DNA from: Pseudomonadota bacterium
Lineage (GTDB): Bacteria > Pseudomonadota > Alphaproteobacteria > Rhizobiales > Xanthobacteraceae
Assembly (NCBI GenBank): GCA_023404705.1
Contig: JAEYAU010000268.1
Coordinates: forward strand, 1 to 20,593
Direction: 5' to 3'
DNA: 20,593 nucleotides
Of the stretch, positions 8,216 to 15,708 are shown one piece after another; position 1 is the first letter of the stretch, and each line of letters opens with the position of its first letter. The notes beneath the pieces are model-generated. The model saw only the letters and a program-made list of their open reading frames with translations. It had not been told where the DNA came from and made no database searches. Position numbers and translations under genes: made by a program.

Positions 8216-9001
8216 ATGATCGAAGGCCGCTTCAACGCCGCCTGGATCAGGCCGCTGATCTTCCTGGTGATGATCGTGGTCGTTTGGGACCTCGCCATCC
8301 GCATTTTCGGGATTCCGGCCTACCAGATCCCGGCTCCGAAAGACGTCGTGATCACGCTCTGGCAGGAATGGCCGAAGCTACTGGCCGAGGCCTGGCCGAC
8401 CACGCTCGCAACCATCTGGGGCTTCCTGCTCTCCGCGGCCTTTGGCATTCCGGTCGCCATGCTGATCGCGGGCTCGCGCACGGTCGAGTCCTACGTCTAT
8501 CCCTTGCTGGTCTTCTCGCAGTCGATCCCGAAGATCGCGATTGCGCCGCTGTTCGTGGTCTGGTTCGGCTTCGGCATGCTGCCGAAGGTGCTCTCCGCCT
8601 TCATGCTCGGTTTCTTCCCCGTAGTCGTCTCGGCCGTGCAGGGCTTCAAGTCGGTCGAGCCGGACATGCTCGATCTGGCGCGCGCCATGGAAGCGAGCCG
8701 GCTGCAGACGTTCCGGATGGTCAGCTTGCCGCACGCGATGCCGGCGATCTTCTCCGGGCTCAAAGTCTCGATTACGCTCGCGGTCGTGGGCGCCGTGGTC
8801 GGCGAGTTCGTCGGCTCGAATTCGGGCATCGGTTTCGTGCTGCAGCGCTCGATCGGTAATTTCGAGCTGCCCACGATGTTCGCCGCGCTGGTGATCCTGG
8901 CGCTGATCGGCGTGCTGTTGTTCTGGGTGCTGGACGTTCTGGAACGCATCGCCATTCCATGGCATGCGAGCCAGCGCCAGGACCTCATCGTCGGTGCGTG
9001 A
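8216..9001 (+). CDS. ABC transporter permease, NitT/TauT (SsuC/TauC) family
   Basis: The 261-residue inner-membrane subunit of an importer. Hydrophobic segments are visible near residues 12-30, 63-87, 92-145 (two or three spans), 180-200 and 220-245, giving about six spans. The cytoplasmic EAA coupling loop (EASRLQTFRMVSLPHAMP) lies near residues 161-178, where the ATPase docks. The start ATG has GGGAGG upstream. This family imports small anions or aromatic-like compounds such as nitrate, sulfonates, thiamine precursors, pyrimidines and phthalate. It is first of three plus-strand genes that make a full importer, in the order permease, binding protein, ATPase. Transcription probably starts at the divergent promoter region holding operator 1. 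Confidence 0.93.
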   Translation: MIEGRFNAAWIRPLIFLVMIVVVWDLAIRIFGIPAYQIPAPKDVVITLWQEWPKLLAEAWPTTLATIWGFLLSAAFGIPVAMLIAGSRTVESYVYPLLVFSQSIPKIAIAPLFVVWFGFGMLPKVLSAFMLGFFPVVVSAVQGFKSVEPDMLDLARAMEASRLQTFRMVSLPHAMPAIFSGLKVSITLAVVGAVVGEFVGSNSGIGFVLQRSIGNFELPTMFAALVILALIGVLLFWVLDVLERIAIPWHASQRQDLIVGA

Positions 9002-9029
9002 AAAGCAAAACCAGAACCGGAGGATAGTC

Positions 9030-10019
9030 ATGTTGCGCATTCTTTTCGCCGCAGTCGTCGCGGCAGCTTTCGCGGCGCCCGCGCAGGCGGCCGACAAGGT
9101 CGTTCTCATGCTCAACTGGTACGTCTATGGCGAGCATGCGCCCTTCTACTACGGCAAGGAGAAGGGGATCTTCGCGGCCGAGGGGATCGACCTCGAGATC
9201 CAGGAGGGCCGCGGCTCGGGCGTGACCACCCAGGCGGTGGCCGCGAAGACCGCGCAGTTCGGCTATGTCGACGTGCCCACCATGATGCGCGCGGCCGTGA
9301 AGGGCGCGCCCGTGGTGGCGACGGGCGTGCTGCTGCAGACGAGCCCGATGTCCGCCATGGGCTTCGCCGAGAAGAACATCAAGAAGCCCGAGGACATCAA
9401 GGGCAAGACGGTCGCGACCACGCCGGGCGATTCCATGTCGCAGATCTGGCCGCTGTTCCTGAAGAAGACCGGCCTGAAGGAGAGCGACTTCCGCACGGTT
9501 TCGGGCGACGGCACCACCAAGCTCAACGCGGTGATCAATGGCCAGGCCGATCTCCTGCTCGGCTACGTCATGGACCAGAGCATGAAAATCAAGGACGCGA
9601 CCGGCAAGAACGTGTTCCCGATCAAGTTCGCGGACTACGGCATCAACATGGTCTCGTCGGGCATCATCACGCAGAAGGATTTGGTCGCGCAGAATCCCGA
9701 TCTCGTGCGTCGCATGATGGCGGCCAGCACCAAGGCGGTCCTTGCGGCCGTGAAGGACCCCAAGGGCGCCGCGCAGGCGATCCTCAATGCCAACCCGAAG
9801 GGCGGCAAGATCGACACGCTCACCGAGGGCTTCGAGCTGACGATCCCCCTTTATCAGGATCCGACCAACAAGTCGAAGCAGCCCTTCCGGGTGAGCGACG
9901 ACAACATGAAGGAAACGGTCGACCTGCTGGTCGAGTATGGCGGGCTGGAAGCTTCGGCCAAGTCGAACCCGAAGGCCTTCTACACCAACGACCTCCTGCC
10001 CAAGGAAGGCTCGATGTAG
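9030..10019 (+). CDS. ABC transporter periplasmic binding protein, NMT1/THI5-like (SsuA/ThiY type)
   Basis: A 329-residue secreted solute-binding protein. The signal peptide is MLRILFAAVVAAAFAAPAQA, with the likely cut after AQA before ADKV. The mature protein starts with the family pattern LNWYVYGEHAPFYYGKEKGIF, then AQFGYVDVPTMM and GKTVATTPGDSMSQ segments that line the ligand cleft. The LNWY...HAPFYY opening resembles ThiY-like (pyrimidine precursor) and related binding proteins more than taurine or nitrate ones. The ligand is unknown. The ATG at 9030 is preceded by GGAGGAT at good spacing; an upstream in-frame start would add a non-signal leader and is rejected. It sits 28 nt after the permease gene and 2 nt before the ATPase gene. 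Confidence 0.93.
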   Translation: MLRILFAAVVAAAFAAPAQAADKVVLMLNWYVYGEHAPFYYGKEKGIFAAEGIDLEIQEGRGSGVTTQAVAAKTAQFGYVDVPTMMRAAVKGAPVVATGVLLQTSPMSAMGFAEKNIKKPEDIKGKTVATTPGDSMSQIWPLFLKKTGLKESDFRTVSGDGTTKLNAVINGQADLLLGYVMDQSMKIKDATGKNVFPIKFADYGINMVSSGIITQKDLVAQNPDLVRRMMAASTKAVLAAVKDPKGAAQAILNANPKGGKIDTLTEGFELTIPLYQDPTNKSKQPFRVSDDNMKETVDLLVEYGGLEASAKSNPKAFYTNDLLPKEGSM

Positions 10020-10021
10020 GC

Positions 10022-10834
10022 ATGGCGCGGGCCGCGCACTTGAGTGTCGTAGCCGAGTCGGCGCGGCGTCCGCTGATCGAGATCGCGGGCGTCTCGAAGA
10101 CCTACCGGACGCAGGACGGTGAGGTGCCGTCCCTGCGCCCGCTCGACTTCACCATCGACGACGGCGAGTTCGTCGTCGTGGTGGGGCCTTCCGGTTGCGG
10201 CAAGACCACGCTGCTGCGCATGATCGCTGGCCTCCTGCCGCCGAGCGAGGGCGAGATCCGCGTCGGCGGTCAGGTGGTCACGCGCCCGCACCGCGATGTC
10301 GGCATCGTGTTCCAGAGCGCGCTGCTGCTGCCCTGGCGCAACGTGCTGCGCAACGTGTTGATGCCGGTCGAGGTGAAGGGCCTGCCGCTCGAGACCTATC
10401 GCGAGCGGGCGCTCGCGCTCCTCAAGATGGTCGGGCTCGACGGCTTCGAGCGCAAGTATCCCTGGCAGCTCTCGGGCGGCATGCAGCAGCGCGCCTCGAT
10501 CTGCCGCGCCTTGGTGCACGATCCGAAGATCGTGCTGATGGACGAGCCCTTCGGAGCGCTCGATGCGATGACGCGCGAGCGCATGAATGTCGAGCTGCAG
10601 CGCATCCAGCGCGAGACGCGCAAGACCGTGCTGCTGATCACCCACTCGATTCCCGAGGCCGTGTTCCTGGCGGACCGCGTGCTGGTGATGAGCGAGCGCC
10701 CCGGCACGATCGCGGCGATCTATCAGGTCACGCTGCCGCGTCCGCGCTCGCTCGACGTGATGGCGGATCCGGTGTTCGTCGAGCTCACGCAGCAGATCCG
10801 CCGGCACTTCAACGCCAAGACGGACGGGCGCTAA
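10022..10834 (+). CDS. ABC transporter ATP-binding protein, NitT/TauT (SsuB/TauB) family
   Basis: The 270-residue cytoplasmic ATPase of the importer. Walker A GPSGCGKT is at residues 55-62, the Q-loop at VFQSALLLPW, the ABC signature LSGGMQQRA from residue 150, Walker B with D174-E175 (VLMDEPFGALD), and the switch His at H208 (LLITHSIPEA). Length and motif order are normal for SsuB/TauB-type subunits. The start codon lies 2 nt after the stop of the binding-protein gene without a well-placed Shine-Dalgarno (AAGGAAGG is about 12 bases away), so translation is likely coupled. It is the last gene of the importer operon and converges on the DUF993 gene, with only a 20-nt hairpin between the two stops. 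Confidence 0.95.
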   Translation: MARAAHLSVVAESARRPLIEIAGVSKTYRTQDGEVPSLRPLDFTIDDGEFVVVVGPSGCGKTTLLRMIAGLLPPSEGEIRVGGQVVTRPHRDVGIVFQSALLLPWRNVLRNVLMPVEVKGLPLETYRERALALLKMVGLDGFERKYPWQLSGGMQQRASICRALVHDPKIVLMDEPFGALDAMTRERMNVELQRIQRETRKTVLLITHSIPEAVFLADRVLVMSERPGTIAAIYQVTLPRPRSLDVMADPVFVELTQQIRRHFNAKTDGR

Positions 10835-10854
10835 GCCGCGCCGTCTGCCGCGGC
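10835..10854. terminator. Short hairpin filling the gap between convergent genes
   Basis: GCCGCG-CCGTCTGC-CGCGGC: 6-bp GC arms and an 8-base loop that occupy exactly the 20 bases between the stop of the ABC ATPase gene and the stop of the convergent DUF993 gene. There is no T-run on either side, since the flanks are coding. It could work as a weak two-way terminator or pause site. Confidence 0.35.
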
Positions 10855-12021
10855 TCACGCGAGCCCGTGCACCGCGAGCAGCTTGGACATCCGGCTCGCC
10901 GCCAACTCGGGATCATGCAGCACCCGCGCCTTGTCGGCGAGACGAAACAGTTCGGCAAGGTGAACGAGCGAGCGCGCGCTCTCCTGGCCGCCGACCATGA
11001 TGAAGTGGTCCTGCAGCCCGTTGAGCCAGGCCAGGAACACGACGCCGGTCTTATAGAAGCGCGTCGGCGCCCGGAAGATGTGGCGCGACAGCGGCACGGT
11101 CGGCTCGAGAATGCCGTGAAAGCCTTGCGTATCGCCTTGCGCGAGGCGCGCGAGGCCCGCGGACGCGGCCGGCGCGATCGCATCGAAGATGCCGAGCAGG
11201 GCGTCCGAATAGCCGTCCTCGTCGCCCGCGATCAGCTCCGCATAATTGAAGTCGTCGCCCGTATACATGCGCACGCCGTCGGGAAGGCGGCGGCGCATGG
11301 CGATCTCCTTCTCCTTCGACAGGAGCGAGATCTTGATGCCGTCGATCTTCGCGGCGTTGTCCGCGATGATCGCGAGACACGTATCCATCGCGGCCTCGTG
11401 GTTGGCCGCGCCCCAATAGCCTTCCAGCGCCGGATCGAACATCTCGCCGAGCCAGTGCAGGATCACGGGCTGCTTCACCTGGCCGAGGATGCGGCCGTAG
11501 ACGCGCCCATAATCTTCCGGACCCTTCGCGACCTTGGCGAGCGCGCGGCTCGCCATCACGATCATCTGGCCGTTCATGGCCTCGATCGCCTCGATCTGCT
11601 CTTCGTAAGCGCGGATCACATCGTCGACGCTCACGCCGGCGCCCGGCTGCAAATGATCAGTGCCCACGCCGCAGGCGATCTGCACGCCGGGCCGCGACTT
11701 CGCGGCCTCGAGCGCGCGGCGGATCAGCTCCTTCGCGCCCGACCAGTCGAGGCCCATGCCGCGCTGCGCCGTGTCCATCGCCTCGGCGACGCCGAGCCCG
11801 AGGTCCCAGAGATAGTGACGGAACGCGATCGTCTTTTCCCAGTCGACCGCGGTGTCGACCCACGGATCGATCGCGGCGAGCGGATCCGCCACCACATGCG
11901 CGGCCGCATAGGCGACGCGGTTGAATTTCGGCGCCGCGCCCTTCTTGGGCAGCACGATCGGCTCGCCCGTCGCATAGGTCTCGAGCCGGCGCTCTGCGGT
12001 CGGAAGCTTCAGCGTGGCCAT
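10855..12021 (-). CDS. DUF993 protein, dihydrodipicolinate synthase-like Schiff-base lyase fold
   Basis: A 388-residue protein of the DUF993 family, distantly related to DapA/N-acetylneuraminate lyase TIM barrels that use a lysine Schiff base to form or cleave C-C bonds of 2-oxoacids, or to dehydrate 2-keto-3-deoxy acids. K230 in DGIKIS matches the position of the catalytic lysine (GIK) of that superfamily. The following YTGDDFNYAELIAGDEDGY stretch resembles the usual substrate-pocket segment (G-D...G..G). The family is about 380-390 residues, so it is full length. The ATG at 12021 has AGGCAGGA upstream. It lies 14 nt after the Gfo/Idh gene and is co-transcribed with it. The actual reaction is not established; aldolase or dehydratase action on a keto-acid is an inference. 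Confidence 0.83.
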   Translation of the reverse strand: MATLKLPTAERRLETYATGEPIVLPKKGAAPKFNRVAYAAAHVVADPLAAIDPWVDTAVDWEKTIAFRHYLWDLGLGVAEAMDTAQRGMGLDWSGAKELIRRALEAAKSRPGVQIACGVGTDHLQPGAGVSVDDVIRAYEEQIEAIEAMNGQMIVMASRALAKVAKGPEDYGRVYGRILGQVKQPVILHWLGEMFDPALEGYWGAANHEAAMDTCLAIIADNAAKIDGIKISLLSKEKEIAMRRRLPDGVRMYTGDDFNYAELIAGDEDGYSDALLGIFDAIAPAASAGLARLAQGDTQGFHGILEPTVPLSRHIFRAPTRFYKTGVVFLAWLNGLQDHFIMVGGQESARSLVHLAELFRLADKARVLHDPELAASRMSKLLAVHGLA

Positions 12022-12035
12022 GATGGTCCTGCCTG

Positions 12036-13190
12036 TTAGATCTTCAGCTCCGGGACGTCGATCCAACGCCGCTCGGCCCAGCTCTTCAAGCCCAATTCGG
12101 CGAGCTGCACGCCCTTGGCGCCTTCCAGGAGGTCGTGCTTCCAGGGCGTGTCGGCGACCACGTGGCGGATGAAATCCTCCCACTGGATCTTGAAGCCGTT
12201 GTCGTAAGTGGTGTTCTCCGGCACTTCTTCCCAGCTGTCGAAGAAGTTGATGGTCTGCGGCACGTCAGGATTCCACACGGGCCGCGGCGTGTTCACGCGG
12301 TGCTGCGTGAAGCACTTGGTCAGCCCGGCGACCGCCGAGCCGTGCGTGCCGTCGACATGGAACGTGACGAGGTCGTCGCGCCGCACGCGCACCGCCCAGG
12401 ACGAGTTGATATGCGCGATCACGCCGCCTTCGAGCTCGAAGGTCGCATAGGCCGCATCATCGGTATCGGCCTGGTAGGTCTTGCCGTTCTCGTCGACGCG
12501 GCTCGGGATGTGCGTGGCGCCGAGGCAGCTCACGGACTTCACCTTGCCGAACAGATTGTCGAGCACGTAACGCCAGTGGCACAGCATGTCGAGGATGATG
12601 CCGCCGCCTTCCGCCGCCTTGTAATTCCAGCTCGGACGCTGCGCCGGCTGGCCCCAATCGCCCTCGAACACCCAGTAGCCGAACTCGCCGCGCACCGCGA
12701 ACATGCGGCCGAAGAAGCCCGCGTCCTTGAGCATCTTGATCTTGCGCAGGCCGGGCAGGAACAGCTTGTCCTGTACCACGCCGTTCTTCAGGCCCTTCGC
12801 CTTGGCGAGCTTCGCGACCGCGAGCGCTTTGTCGAGCGTGTCCGCGATCGGCTTCTCGCAATAGACGTGCTTGCCGGCCTCCAGCGCGCGCGTCACCAGG
12901 TCGGCGCGCGCCTGCGTGGTGGCGGCATCGAAGAACACGGTGTCGTTCGGATTCTTTAGCGCGCCCGCGAGGTCGGCGGTCGCGCGCTCGATGCCATATT
13001 GGCGCGCCAGCGCCTGCACCTTCTCGGCGTTGCGACCGACCAGGATCGGATCCGGCATCACGCGGTCGCCGTTCGGCAGCAGCACGCCGCCTTCGTTGCG
13101 AATGGCCACGATCGAGCGCACCAGGTGCTGGTTGAGCCCCATGCGTCCCGTGACGCCATGCATGACGATGCCGAGCTTGCGTGTCGCCAC
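12036..13190 (-). CDS. Gfo/Idh/MocA-family NAD(P)-dependent oxidoreductase
   Basis: A 384-residue dehydrogenase of the glucose-fructose oxidoreductase/inositol dehydrogenase/rhizopine catabolism family, which oxidises or reduces a hydroxyl of a sugar, cyclitol or similar polyol. The N-terminal Rossmann fold starts KLGIVMHGVTGRMG. The EKP motif (YCEKPIADTLDKA) carries K113. The catalytic pair is D201 and H205 (LDMLCHWRYV). The start is GTG at 13190 with GGAGGA upstream, about 47 bases downstream of operator 2. It is first gene of a two-gene transcript with the DUF993 protein. A Gfo/Idh enzyme next to a lyase-fold enzyme and a TIM-barrel isomerase is typical of sugar or polyol catabolic clusters; the substrate is unknown. 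Confidence 0.9.
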   Translation of the reverse strand: MATRKLGIVMHGVTGRMGLNQHLVRSIVAIRNEGGVLLPNGDRVMPDPILVGRNAEKVQALARQYGIERATADLAGALKNPNDTVFFDAATTQARADLVTRALEAGKHVYCEKPIADTLDKALAVAKLAKAKGLKNGVVQDKLFLPGLRKIKMLKDAGFFGRMFAVRGEFGYWVFEGDWGQPAQRPSWNYKAAEGGGIILDMLCHWRYVLDNLFGKVKSVSCLGATHIPSRVDENGKTYQADTDDAAYATFELEGGVIAHINSSWAVRVRRDDLVTFHVDGTHGSAVAGLTKCFTQHRVNTPRPVWNPDVPQTINFFDSWEEVPENTTYDNGFKIQWEDFIRHVVADTPWKHDLLEGAKGVQLAELGLKSWAERRWIDVPELKI

Positions 13191-13237
13191 TCAAGATCCT
13201 CCGGTTTCTTGATCGGCGCCTTCGTGGGGCGCCCTAA

Positions 13238-13253
13238 GTAACCAGTTAGTTAC
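13238..13253. promoter_or_regulatory. Palindromic operator 2, probable TetR-family site
   Basis: GTAACCAGTTAGTTAC: its reverse complement GTAACTAACTGGTTAC differs from operator 1 (8158-8173) at one base. It lies in the 115-base gap upstream of the Gfo/Idh gene (GTG at 13190), where it would overlap or follow the promoter of the Gfo/Idh-DUF993 transcript. Recurrence at two promoters 5 kb apart makes chance unlikely. Confidence 0.7.
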
Positions 13254-13305
13254 TACGGAGGCAGGGGTTCACGCAACGCCAAAGATTCGGAGGCGAAACG
13301 GTCAC

Positions 13306-14298
13306 TTAGCCGCGGAGACGGGCGAGCCGCGTCGCCTTGTCGGTATTCTGCGCGCCCGGCGGCACGCGGCCAGCAACCAGTTCGCCGACCTGGTTTACGG
13401 TATCGAACGCCTGATGCTCGATCGCTTCCGGCGTGAGGCCGGCCGCGTGCGGTGTTGCGATGACGTCGGCGCGCTTCGCCAGCGCGAGCGACGGCATCTG
13501 GTCCTGCGCGCGCCCCACATCCATGGCGGCGCCCGCGATCTGTTTCGCATCGAGCGCGGCCGCGAGTGCGGCTTCGTCGACGAGATTGCCGCGCGAGAGA
13601 TTGATGAAATGGGCCGTGCGCTTCATCTGCGCGAAGGTGGCGGCGTTCATCAGATTCTCGGTCTGCTCATTCGCGATCGCGAGGCACACGACATAGTCGG
13701 AATCGGCGAGCAGGGTCGCAAGCTCGACATGCTGCAGCGCCGGATCTTCCACGGTCTGAAAGGGATCCGCGATCAGCACGCGCATGCCGAGGGCAACGCC
13801 GATCGGCGCGAGATAGCGGCCGATCACGCCATAACCGATGATGCCGAGCGTCGCGCCTTTGAGCTGCCGGCCCATGCGCGCCTCGGGCTGCTTGCCTTGC
13901 CGATAGGTGATCACCGCGTCGGAGACGCCGCGCGCGCAGTCCACCATGAAGCCGACCGCCATCTCGGCGACCGAGGCCGTGAAGCCCGGCGTCGCGCGCG
14001 TGACCAGCACGCCGGCCTCACTCGCGGCCGCCACGTCGATGTTGCGGATGTCGACCGCGACGCGCAGGAACGCGCACACGTCTGGCGCCATGCGGAAGAA
14101 CTCCGCGGGCCCCGGCGTCTGCCGGTCCGAGACGATGATCTCGCAGCCGCGCGCGGCTTCGGCGAGCGCCTTGGCATCGAGCACCTTGCCTGTCTCGTTC
14201 ACGCGCACCTCGCCGTGCTTGCGCAGCGCCGCCAGCGCGCGCTCGCCGTAGTAGTTCTTCAGCATGTCGGGGATGTGCGTCAGGAAGATGCGAGCCAT
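13306..14298 (-). CDS. D-isomer-specific 2-hydroxyacid dehydrogenase
   Basis: A 330-residue NAD(P)-dependent dehydrogenase that interconverts a 2-oxoacid and a D-2-hydroxyacid. The nucleotide-binding motif is G155-Y-G157-V-I-G160 (LGIIGYGVIG), followed by D at the end of beta-2 (LIADPF), which favours NAD. Catalytic residues are R236 (NLSRGNLVDE) and H284 (IATPHAAG). The usual acidic partner (DVfe.EP) reads DVGRAQDQMPS here, so Asp may replace Glu. The ATG at 14298 starts the normal fold (MARIFLTHIPDML). It lies 25 nt downstream of the TetR gene on the same strand and probably shares its transcript. Its own substrate is unknown; it could handle a keto or hydroxy acid made by the neighbouring enzymes. 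Confidence 0.9.
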   Translation of the reverse strand: MARIFLTHIPDMLKNYYGERALAALRKHGEVRVNETGKVLDAKALAEAARGCEIIVSDRQTPGPAEFFRMAPDVCAFLRVAVDIRNIDVAAASEAGVLVTRATPGFTASVAEMAVGFMVDCARGVSDAVITYRQGKQPEARMGRQLKGATLGIIGYGVIGRYLAPIGVALGMRVLIADPFQTVEDPALQHVELATLLADSDYVVCLAIANEQTENLMNAATFAQMKRTAHFINLSRGNLVDEAALAAALDAKQIAGAAMDVGRAQDQMPSLALAKRADVIATPHAAGLTPEAIEHQAFDTVNQVGELVAGRVPPGAQNTDKATRLARLRG

Positions 14299-14323
14299 TG
14301 GTTGATCCGTATCGGGGGAGAAA

Positions 14324-14974
14324 TCAGGGCCGCAGATAGGAGAGCACCACATCGACGATGTGGCGTCCGCGCGCCGCGAGCCGTTCCGGCGCGCTCAAAT
14401 TCTCGCCGAAGATGGTCGAGAGCGTGTGCCGGTTCGACATGTAGAAGAAGCCGAGCGAGGCGATCGTGATGTAGAGCTCCACCGGATCCACGCCCTTGCG
14501 GAACACCTTCGCCTTGGCGCCGCGCTGGAGCAGCTCGGAGATCATGTCGACCAGCGGGTTGTGCAGGTGCCGGATGCGCTTCGATCGCTTCAGGTGGACC
14601 GCGCGGTGCAGGTTCTCGGTTCCGAGCAGGCTCAGGAACTCGGGATGATCGATGAAATACTGCCAGGTGAACAGCACCAGCTCGCGCATGCCCTCCACGG
14701 GATCGCGGTGCGCGAGGTCGAGGCCCACCTCGGCGGTGCGTATCGCCGCATAGGTGTCCTCGAGGACCGCCAGATAGAGGCCGTCCTTGTCGCCGAAATA
14801 GTGGTAGATCATGCGCTTGTTGACGCCCGCCACGCGCGCGATCTCGTCGACGCGCGCGCCCGTCAGCCCCTTGGCCGTGATCTCCTGCGTGGCCGCCGCC
14901 AGGATCGCGGCGCGCGTGCGCTCGGGATCGCGCCCCGGGGCGCGCCGCGCAATCTTCTCGATCCCTTCGTGCAC
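14324..14974 (-). CDS. TetR/AcrR-family transcriptional regulator
   Basis: A DNA-binding repressor of about 216 residues. The N-terminal helix-turn-helix is clear: RTRAAILAAATQEITAKGL, then ARVDEIARVAGVNKRMIYHYFGDKDGLYLAVL (about residues 19-70), a standard TetR signature. The C-terminal part, with MRELVLFTWQYFIDHPEFL and an all-helical remainder, is the ligand-binding and dimer domain. The GTG at 14974 has AGGG five bases upstream and is preferred; an ATG at 15004 in frame lacks such a site. The nearby palindromes at 8158-8173 and 13238-13253 are good candidate operators. None was found in front of its own gene, so self-repression is not evident. The inducer is probably the imported substrate or an early breakdown product. 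Confidence 0.92.
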   Translation of the reverse strand: MHEGIEKIARRAPGRDPERTRAAILAAATQEITAKGLTGARVDEIARVAGVNKRMIYHYFGDKDGLYLAVLEDTYAAIRTAEVGLDLAHRDPVEGMRELVLFTWQYFIDHPEFLSLLGTENLHRAVHLKRSKRIRHLHNPLVDMISELLQRGAKAKVFRKGVDPVELYITIASLGFFYMSNRHTLSTIFGENLSAPERLAARGRHIVDVVLSYLRP

Positions 14975-15103
14975 GTGTGCCCTCGATTGATGCGCGCGGA
15001 GCATCCCGCAATCGGCCGGCAAAAGCCAGCGCCATTCGCCGGCGGCCGCTGTGCCATTGCGTTCCGTCGATTTGTTCGCACAATGAGACACGGGGGGAAT
15101 GCG

Positions 15104-15616
15104 ATGACCACGCTCACACGATATGTCACAGCCGTGCTGCTGCTGCTGCTCGCGCCGCAGGCCGCGACCGCGCAGGAGACGATCGCGCTCGCGATCGAAG
15201 GATGGCGCGCCGAGACGCGCGAGGGCGTCACTTATTATCGCTGCGCCAGCCAGATCTGTGCGGCCGGTTCGACGGTCAGCTATCGCGAGCAGACGCACCG
15301 GCCCGCGCTCACCCTGGCCGAGTTCGAGGCGCATCAGCGCGGCCTCGCCGAGGGCGCCAAGGGCAAGGGCCGCATCCGCGACGTGCGCATCAGCAACGCC
15401 AGGCAGCGCACCGTCGAGGGCGTGCGCGTGCTGCAGGTGAGCCGTGAAATGGTATGGAGCGACAACAGCACGACCTTCGCGATCGGTGCGCAGCTTGTGG
15501 GTCCCGATCGCAGCTTCACGCTCGTCAGTGACTCGCCGAAGCCCGAATGGACCGCGAACAATTTCGAAGGCTTCCTGCGCTCGCTCATCACCATCGCGGG
15601 CTTGAGCGGACGCTGA
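15104..15616 (+). CDS. Exported protein of unknown function
   Basis: A 170-residue protein with a clear signal peptide (TRYVTAVLLLLLAPQAATAQ; probable cut after ATA), so it is periplasmic or secreted. The mature part opens with WRAETREGVTYYRC and has a close Cys pair (CASQIC) that could form a disulfide, followed by a mixed alpha/beta region ending in FEGFLRSLITIAGLSG. I do not recognise a catalytic motif. The ATG at 15104 has GGGGGG six bases upstream; the ATG at 15083 is also in frame but lacks a clear site. It is divergent from the TetR gene (about 130 bases between starts) and upstream of the deacetylase gene on the same strand. The link to the catabolic cluster is unproven. Confidence 0.75.
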   Translation: MTTLTRYVTAVLLLLLAPQAATAQETIALAIEGWRAETREGVTYYRCASQICAAGSTVSYREQTHRPALTLAEFEAHQRGLAEGAKGKGRIRDVRISNARQRTVEGVRVLQVSREMVWSDNSTTFAIGAQLVGPDRSFTLVSDSPKPEWTANNFEGFLRSLITIAGLSGR

Positions 15617-15638
15617 CGCGCGTCGGCAATCGCCTGCG

Positions 15639-15667
15639 TTGACCGGCCGCGCGGTTCGCGATAGTCG
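15639..15667 (+). promoter_or_regulatory. Possible sigma70-type promoter before the deacetylase gene
   Basis: TTGACC (15639-15644) and TAGTCG (15662-15667) are spaced 17 bases apart in the gap before the deacetylase ATG at 15709. The -35 box is good and the -10 box is weak, so this is only a candidate. Confidence 0.25.
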
Positions 15668-15708
15668 CGTTGTCCTCGCCGGACATTGGTCCACATACGG
15701 AGGTAAGC

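Noticed and set aside
10195..12039. 614-codon plus-strand frame across the ABC ATPase and DUF993 genes
   Set aside because: It spans two real convergent genes in wrong frames and shows no recognisable domain.
15083..15103. Upstream ATG at 15083 as start of the 170-residue exported protein
   Set aside because: The GGGGGG site is correctly spaced for the ATG at 15104, and that start gives a normal signal peptide.
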